From the NCBI RefSeq assembly GCF_014861365.1, contig NZ_RRYW01000003.1, forward strand, positions 24,678-88,677: a stretch of 64,000 bases of DNA. Direction: 5' to 3'. The position numbers were made by a program, and so were the translations under genes. This DNA comes from Psychrobacter sp. FME6. Lineage in GTDB: Bacteria; Pseudomonadota; Gammaproteobacteria; Pseudomonadales; Moraxellaceae. The notes beneath the pieces were generated by a model. The model was given only the letters and a program-made list of their open reading frames with translations, ran no database searches and had not been told where the DNA came from. Positions 57,374 to 64,000 of this stretch are shown in pieces (the first letter of the stretch is position 1; each line of letters opens with the position of its first letter).

Positions 57374-57510
57374 TATAGTTAAAATATTCTAAAAACGCTA
57401 TAGTGCTGCTGGTATGAAATTTTTGCAGCCTTTGTCTGCGTAGGCATAGTAAGCAAGAAAAATTAATATCAGCAGTACCTGATGTATCAATATTGCTTCT
57501 CCCTAACTAT
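57374..57510 (+). repeat. R1 palindromic repeat, copy 5
   Basis: Starts TATAGTTAAAATATTCTAAA. Core CAGCCTTTGTCTGCGTAG; arms GTGCTGCTGGTAT and ATATCAGCAGTAC pair. It ends CTAACTAT. Confidence 0.92.
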
Positions 57511-57694
57511 CCTTCCCTATTTTAAAACCTGATCATTCGAGCGTTACATTAGTCAGCGTTTAAGTAACTAAGCAAACACGTGACAAACAATTTCTAACAT
57601 TCTCCAGTAATAGTTTTCGTTACCATATGCGCTATATGCTTAACGCATAGTTAAAAACAAATACATGATAATTTTTATACCTTTGGAGAAAACC

Positions 57695-58117
57695 ATGAAT
57701 ACGCTAACTAAAATTGCAACGGCCCTACCTGCTCTTGCCCTATTAAGCGCTTGTGCGACTACTGCTCCCACTACTACGCCAAATGCATCAGAAACGCCTG
57801 CATCAGAAAGCGTAACCGATGCCGCTTACGATCGCATGGCACCAGCACCTTATACTTGTACTGACGACAGCAAAATCATGGCAAAACAGTCAATCAATAA
57901 AAAACAAGTCATGCTAAATGCAACCATGCCTAAAGTACAATGGAATGAGCAACCAATCATCTTAAATGGTGAAGTGCAAGGCGATACAGCAAGCTATATC
58001 AACGAGTCAAACCCTGAAGCTGTCTATGCATGGCACATGAAAGACGACAAAGGTATCTTTGCTATCAAATGGGCAGACGGTAAAGAATACCAAGTAAATT
58101 GCCAAGTGGGTAGATAA
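57695..58117 (+). CDS. Small lipoprotein of unknown function
   Basis: 140 residues from ATG 57695, which has GGAG at proper distance; an upstream start at 57665 would put ten extra residues before the signal. The lipobox is ALLSAC (Cys about residue 20). A Thr/Pro-rich linker follows, then a compact domain with two Cys (YTCTDD and YQVNCQVG near the end) that may form a disulfide, a size and pattern reminiscent of MliC-type lysozyme inhibitors, though I see no decisive motif. Sits between two R1 repeats. Confidence 0.7.
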   Translation: MNTLTKIATALPALALLSACATTAPTTTPNASETPASESVTDAAYDRMAPAPYTCTDDSKIMAKQSINKKQVMLNATMPKVQWNEQPIILNGEVQGDTASYINESNPEAVYAWHMKDDKGIFAIKWADGKEYQVNCQVGR

Positions 58118-58182
58118 TGATTTCGGTTTAATCGTTCCTTGATAACGATAAACCTATAATTATTAAGCTTAGCATTACTATA

Positions 58183-58211
58183 AACAGTCATCATTTGGTG
58201 GCTGTTTTTTT
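58183..58211 (+). terminator. Terminator of the small lipoprotein gene
   Basis: AAACAGTCA and TGGCTGTTT pair (one G-T) around TCATTTGG, followed by a T run; 66 bp past the stop. Confidence 0.75.
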
Positions 58212-58236
58212 ATACCTGCCATTTTGTATCAAACTA

Positions 58237-58376
58237 TATAGTTAAAATACTTTAAAAAACGCTACGATACTGCTGGTATAGTTTTTTTGCAGCCTCTGTC
58301 TGCGTAGGCACAGCAAGCCAGAAAAAAACGGTACCAGCAGTACGTGATATAGCGATATTACTTCTCACTGACTATA
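58237..58376 (+). repeat. R1 palindromic repeat, copy 6
   Basis: Starts TATAGTTAAAATACTTTAAA and ends CTCACTGACTATA, almost the same as copy 4. Core CAGCCTCTGTCTGCGTAG; arms GATACTGCTGGTATAG and GGTACCAGCAGTACGTGAT pair. Confidence 0.95.
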
Positions 58377-58517
58377 AATAACGCGCCTTCTTAGCTGACT
58401 TCCTAACATAAGAATCAGCCCTTTTCTGCATATAACTAGAGAAGCGTATAGAAAGCTGTCAAAATAGCCCGTCTATAAAAATGCTTGATGCTGAACAATA
58501 AAAAGGATGACTCAATA

Positions 58518-59060
58518 ATGAAGCGCTTAATAAATATGATGATTGTCGCTAGTGCCAGTATGTGGGCGCTGTCAGGGTGCGACAACAGTGCTGATACTGC
58601 TGAAACAACTACTTCGTCCTCTGATTCAGCCCTAACGACACCGGATTCATCAACGAAAGCCGAAAACGCGATTGATTGGTCTGCCATGGACAGCAGTGAG
58701 AAACCAGCCGAACTCACTAACTACGACTACCCTTTTGCGCGCGATAGCCAAAATGTAAAAGACTATGCAGAATACTTCAAAGTTGATAATACTACGGCTC
58801 AGCATAATCTAACCGTGAGTATGGCAAGTAATGAAGCACTATCAAAAGCCTTGGATCAGCTGAGTGAAAATTACGTCTCACATGAGCTGACTGACGATGA
58901 CCATATGACACTTATTATTCATACCACGCCTGAGGTTAAAGCCAGTAATTATGATTATGTATTGGCTGGAGAATTTGCAAAAGGATTGGTATTACCTATC
59001 GTGATTCAGCCAGATGGTAAGAAAGGTGATGCGAAGGGGTATGGTGAGATGGCGGAGTAG
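58518..59060 (+). CDS. Putative lipoprotein of unknown function
   Basis: 180 residues from ATG 58518 (AAAGGA lies upstream; a longer frame to 58485 is not supported). MKRLINMMIVASASMWALSGC ends in a lipobox with Cys near residue 21. A Ser/Thr/Asp-rich linker (about 22-55) is followed by a compact domain of about 120 residues without a motif I recognise. It probably resides in the outer membrane. It is followed by the REP-like palindrome and the transposase gene, so the region is accessory in character. Confidence 0.68.
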   Translation: MKRLINMMIVASASMWALSGCDNSADTAETTTSSSDSALTTPDSSTKAENAIDWSAMDSSEKPAELTNYDYPFARDSQNVKDYAEYFKVDNTTAQHNLTVSMASNEALSKALDQLSENYVSHELTDDDHMTLIIHTTPEVKASNYDYVLAGEFAKGLVLPIVIQPDGKKGDAKGYGEMAE

Positions 59061-59110
59061 AGATTAATAGCGTATGTTTTTGCGCATACTCTACCAAGAA
59101 ACTCTAAACT

Positions 59111-59130
59111 GTAGGGTGCGCCTTGCGCAC
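59111..59130 (+). repeat. REP-like palindrome upstream of the REP-associated transposase
   Basis: GTAGGGTGCGCCTTGCGCAC contains GTGCGC/GCGCAC pairing. The same sequence with one change lies inverted at 59778-59798, so the transposase gene is bracketed by facing copies. Confidence 0.8.
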
Positions 59131-59210
59131 TGATAAGATTAAAAAACCTGTAAGCTATAGAATCTATCCCGCATAACTATAAGACATAAAGGCTCATACG
59201 GTAAATACAG

Positions 59211-59765
59211 ATGCCACGATACATTCGTTCATACACGAAAGGTGCTACCTACTTTTTTACTTTGGTTTCATACAACCGAAGAAAAATACTGTGTGAAGAT
59301 GACTTCCTGCAAGCCTTTAAAAAAAGTATAAAACAAGTTCAACAACAATATTCCTTTGAAATTATTGCATGGGTACAATTGCCCGACCATCTGCACTGTA
59401 TTTGGAGACTGCCTGAAAACGATGCTGACTATAGTATGCGTTGGTCACAGATAAAGCGCTTAACCACCCAAGCTTGCCCACAATACCACTTACCAATAAA
59501 TGAATTAAGCCCTTCAAAAGTTAAGAGACATGAAAGAGGCATTTGGCAACGTCGGTTTTACGAGCATGAAATAAAGAACGAAGCAGACTTTATAAGACAT
59601 ATAGATTATCTGCACTATAACCCTGTTAAGCATGGGTTAGTCAAAAAGGTAGTAGATTGGCCGTATTCAAGCTTTCATCGTTATGTGAGGCAAGGTGACT
59701 ATTTAGCAGATTGGGGGGATGATGGTCTCGAATTCTCATCGAGTTTTATTGATAAATTAGAGTGA
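59211..59765 (+). CDS. REP-associated tyrosine transposase (RAYT, Y1 family)
   Basis: 184 residues of the Y1/HUH transposase family. H60 and H62 in QLPDHLHCIW form the metal-binding HUH-like pair. GIWQRRFYEHEIKNEADFIRHIDYLHYNPVKHGLV is the RAYT C-terminal signature, with candidate catalytic tyrosines in it. RAYTs are domesticated single-copy transposases that act on REP palindromes and help them spread. The gene is flanked by inverted REP-like sequences at 59111 and 59778, the expected arrangement. It appears intact, so it may still be active. No partner gene. Confidence 0.88.
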   Translation: MPRYIRSYTKGATYFFTLVSYNRRKILCEDDFLQAFKKSIKQVQQQYSFEIIAWVQLPDHLHCIWRLPENDADYSMRWSQIKRLTTQACPQYHLPINELSPSKVKRHERGIWQRRFYEHEIKNEADFIRHIDYLHYNPVKHGLVKKVVDWPYSSFHRYVRQGDYLADWGDDGLEFSSSFIDKLE

Positions 59766-59777
59766 GCTATATTTGAT

Positions 59778-59798
59778 GGTGCGCTAGGCGCACCCTAC
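59778..59798 (-). repeat. REP-like palindrome downstream of the transposase, inverted
   Basis: GGTGCGCTAGGCGCACCCTAC; its reverse complement GTAGGGTGCGCCTAGCGCAC differs from the upstream copy by one base. GGTGCGC/GCGCACC pairs into a hairpin. Confidence 0.82.
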
Positions 59799-59938
59799 TG
59801 GCTGTACGCGAGCGCCGAGTGAGCCATTAAAAAAAGACGGCTCATGACCCGCATATTTGCCTACCATTAAAGCAAGCGATGCTGAGGCCATGCTTTTTCT
59901 TTTCTGTCTCTTTGCTCTTTTAATGGCAAGGACTTGCC

Positions 59939-62032
<2,094 letters not shown>

Positions 62033-62106
62033 TCAAGATGCCGATATGATAACAAGTTTGCAGGAGGGTCGGATAACATTTTATAGATAAACAGACGTAT
62101 ATAAAT

Positions 62107-62246
62107 AGTTATAATCAATGAAAAATAATATCTATACACCACATACTGCTTGTATAATTTTTTCTTGCTTGCTGTGCCTACGCAGACAGAGGCTGCAAAA
62201 AAATATACAAGCAGTACCGTAGCGTTTTTAAAATATTTTAACTATA
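62107..62246 (-). repeat. R1 palindromic repeat, copy 7
   Basis: Reverse orientation: CTTGCTTGCTGTGCCTACGC followed by AGACAGAGGCTGCAAAAAAA, and ending AAAATATTTTAACTATAG. Arms CATACTGCTTGTATAATTTTTT and AAAATATACAAGCAGTACCGT pair. Confidence 0.93.
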
Positions 62247-62272
62247 GATGAAAAACCGATAAGCCGAAAATT

Positions 62273-62310
62273 AAAAAAGGCAAATAACGTTATCGCTATT
62301 TGCCTTTTTT
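62273..62310 (-). terminator. Terminator of zipA
   Basis: AAAAAAGGCAAATA and TATTTGCCTTTTTT form the stem with a loop of ten bases; on the minus strand it ends in T6, 43 bp past the zipA stop. Confidence 0.9.
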
Positions 62311-62352
62311 ACTGGCTGTCATATCAATCAGCCATGAATGAACTACTATTAA

Positions 62353-63378
62353 CTAGCCTTCATAATCACGAACTTGATTACGCAGCTGTTGTTTATATTC
62401 AGGGGTGATTGGTTCGTTTTCTTCATCGAGCATGATAGCGTCCAAATCGCTTGCCATCATATAGGCAATACTCATCATACTATCGAAGCTACGCACGGCT
62501 TGTGGATGCGGTAATGATAAGAAGACCACTACGCCGTTATAAGTATTGGTCGCCACGCTATGCGGATCAAAGGGTGCGATACCACTGTCGGTAATGCCCA
62601 TCATGCTGAACCATAGCATGCCTGTACCATCTTTTTGCTCATAGCGATGGAACATATTCATCGCCCCATAGCGCAGACCGTATTTATCAATTAACGCCAA
62701 CAAATCACGACCGCGAATAACGGCGTGTGGACGGTCACGGTATTGGTGCGGCAATATGGTGATATTAATATTGTCTTTGGCATTAATTAATGGGCTGTTT
62801 TGCGCTTCATCCACTGGCTCTGATAGATGCTGATCAAGTATTGGGCTGTTATTGTCAAAGCTTGGCTCTTCTGCCGTATCAATCGATGGCATCAGACTGT
62901 CGGTTGCCGACATTAAGCTTGAAAACGCATCTGGCTCTTGCTCGACATTCATTTGTCCAGCGGCTTCTACAAATTCAGCATTATCAGCGTGCTGTTGCTC
63001 TTGTTGCCAGCGTGCATAATCCTCATCACTGATATGGCTATCATCAGCGCTTGCCTCACTATTTATACCATCGCGCCCCGCTGTCAGCTGCGCATCGACA
63101 GTGCTATGTGGCTGGGTCAAAGGCTCTTCTTCAACCACTGCATTGAGATAACTGCGATCAGGCGCAATGCTGGTCTCGCCCGCGACGGTATCATCCAAGT
63201 CTGGCTGATCGACGATATTGCGCTCATGACGCGGTATGATGGGAATACCGTTTTTATCATAATTGACCGCGGCAGCTTCGGCCGTTTTGCGGCGCTGAAA
63301 GCTACGAATGACCATAAACAACCCTGCAAGCACGATAAATGCGGCAATGGCGATCAATATAAACTGAATAGCGGTCAT
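62353..63378 (-). CDS. zipA: Cell division protein ZipA
   Basis: 341 residues. One N-terminal membrane helix (about 4-24) is followed by a basic stretch (RSFQRRK) and a long acidic, Gln/Asp-rich linker (about 50-205). The C-terminal ZipA FtsZ-binding domain (about 210-335) has GRDLLALIDKYGLRYGAMNMFHRYE and MLWFSMMGITDSGIAPFD. ZipA ties FtsZ to the inner membrane at the division site. Its position beside ligA is the usual one. Start ATG 63378 has AGGATGT nearby. Confidence 0.92.
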   Translation of the reverse strand: MTAIQFILIAIAAFIVLAGLFMVIRSFQRRKTAEAAAVNYDKNGIPIIPRHERNIVDQPDLDDTVAGETSIAPDRSYLNAVVEEEPLTQPHSTVDAQLTAGRDGINSEASADDSHISDEDYARWQQEQQHADNAEFVEAAGQMNVEQEPDAFSSLMSATDSLMPSIDTAEEPSFDNNSPILDQHLSEPVDEAQNSPLINAKDNINITILPHQYRDRPHAVIRGRDLLALIDKYGLRYGAMNMFHRYEQKDGTGMLWFSMMGITDSGIAPFDPHSVATNTYNGVVVFLSLPHPQAVRSFDSMMSIAYMMASDLDAIMLDEENEPITPEYKQQLRNQVRDYEG

Positions 63379-63653
63379 GAGAAATACATCCTAATATATG
63401 ACAAAAGGGAATACATAAGAGGGAATAAATGGCAATAGTCTAGCATGGCTATTTAATGTCGTCACCATATAGTCATCGTTTGTCATTAGTCTGACATACT
63501 TGCGTGACTTTATATTCCAGACCTAACTATAACACTAGCAGTGGCTGCCAGTTATTAATTATGGCTGTGTTTTAATAATGTGTTGATTAATTTAATGATA
63601 GAATAATGGTGTTATAGTAGTTTTGATTTAAGCAAACAAAAGGAATTAAGTAT

Positions 63654-64000
63654 ATGGTAGTAGATATCACTAACCCCGAATTAGTAGACAAAGATGAATT
63701 TCTACATAATGTACTACAAGCCATAGAGAATTTCTATTGCAATTTATACTACGCTATTGCTGATAGAAGTGTATTGATATTCAATCTAAGCGATAGTAAG
63801 TATGCTGATGAGATTGAGATATACATAAACCTACACGCTCCAACTGCTAGTTCCCAAGCGGTCAAACGTACTGATATCAAAGACCTTGACTGCATGACCT
63901 ACGCATACCATGACGCTGATGGATGGGAGCGTGGGAGCGCAATTAAAGTTAAAGAACTAAGTATGGACGATATTTTTAACCTAATGGAAAAAGTATATGC
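63654..64000 (+). CDS. Unidentified protein, 5' part only (runs off the window)
   Basis: An open frame from ATG 63654 to the window edge gives at least 115 residues, MVVDITNPELVDKDEFLHNV onward. AAGGA lies 9-10 bp before the ATG. The protein is acidic and looks soluble, with the segment ENFYCNLYYAIADRSVLIFNLSDSKY and a WERGSAIKVKELSMDDIF stretch. I recognise no family. It is AT-richer than zipA and faces away from it, which may mark accessory DNA starting here. The 3' end and true size are outside the window. Confidence 0.6.
   Translation, partial: MVVDITNPELVDKDEFLHNVLQAIENFYCNLYYAIADRSVLIFNLSDSKYADEIEIYINLHAPTASSQAVKRTDIKDLDCMTYAYHDADGWERGSAIKVKELSMDDIFNLMEKVY

Larger units (their letters stand above)
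57249..57694. other. Intergenic region with terminator and R1 repeat
   Basis: 446 bp. The ygiQ terminator is at 57305-57344 and an R1 repeat at 57374-57510. The last 180 bp should hold the promoter of the lipoprotein gene; GGAG precedes its ATG by 7 bp. No gene is seen. Confidence 0.55.
58118..58517. other. Intergenic region with terminator and R1 repeat
   Basis: 400 bp. A terminator is at 58183-58211 and an R1 repeat at 58237-58376. The remaining 140 bp should carry the promoter of the next lipoprotein gene. No gene seen. Confidence 0.55.

Overview
The window looks like a chromosomal segment of a gammaproteobacterium of the Moraxellaceae, most likely Psychrobacter. The reasons are moderate GC with AT-rich spacers, the lepA-lepB-DUF4845-rnc-era-recO-pdxJ gene order, a BarA/GacS-type hybrid kinase, a zipA-ligA pair, and many short palindromic intergenic repeats. 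The genus is inferred from overall resemblance; no search was run. There is no prophage, plasmid backbone, CRISPR array or intact insertion sequence. Layout: 1-2277 holds the end of hflX and an lrgAB-type membrane pair. 3191-6179 holds a secreted lytic transglycosylase convergent with rpsB-tsf. 6636-10259 is a compact four-gene signalling cassette: a membrane-bound CheA-like HPt/ATPase kinase, a stand-alone receiver, and two CheX-like phosphatases, with no receptor, CheW, CheR or CheB gene beside it. 10996-16930 holds a Bcr/CflA exporter, a crotonase and a large GacS/BarA hybrid kinase, all on the minus strand. 17261-24741 (plus) carries cysM, a DEDDy exonuclease, rlmD, relA and mutM. 25071-30409 holds a small secreted protein, typA/bipA, an OmpA-family porin and an orphan type IV pilin-like gene. 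30605-38115 (minus) is the housekeeping run lepA-lepB-DUF4845-rnc-era-recO-pdxJ. 38484-47018 (minus) is an ABC-dependent capsule export set, kpsM-T-E-D-C-S, without sugar-synthesis genes in view. 47267-49998 has an elongator tRNA-Met, RNase P RNA and bioA-bioD. 50010-58117 has a ferredoxin, coaD, smpB, a RarD-like transporter with a divergent Lrp regulator, lipoproteins and a YgiQ radical-SAM protein. 58518-64000 has another lipoprotein, a REP-associated transposase between inverted REP-like palindromes, ligA, zipA and the start of an unidentified gene. Three intergenic repeat families run through the window. R1 (about 135-145 bp, long imperfect palindrome) has seven copies. R2 (about 105 bp, ends ATACCA/TGGTAT) has three good copies and one decayed copy. 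R3 (270 bp, perfect 19-bp terminal inverted repeats) has one full copy and one solo end. Several copies end within a few bases of a stop codon. The most notable coding feature is the CheA-like/CheY/CheX/CheX cassette, which looks like a self-contained phosphorelay built from chemotaxis parts with its own transmembrane sensor.
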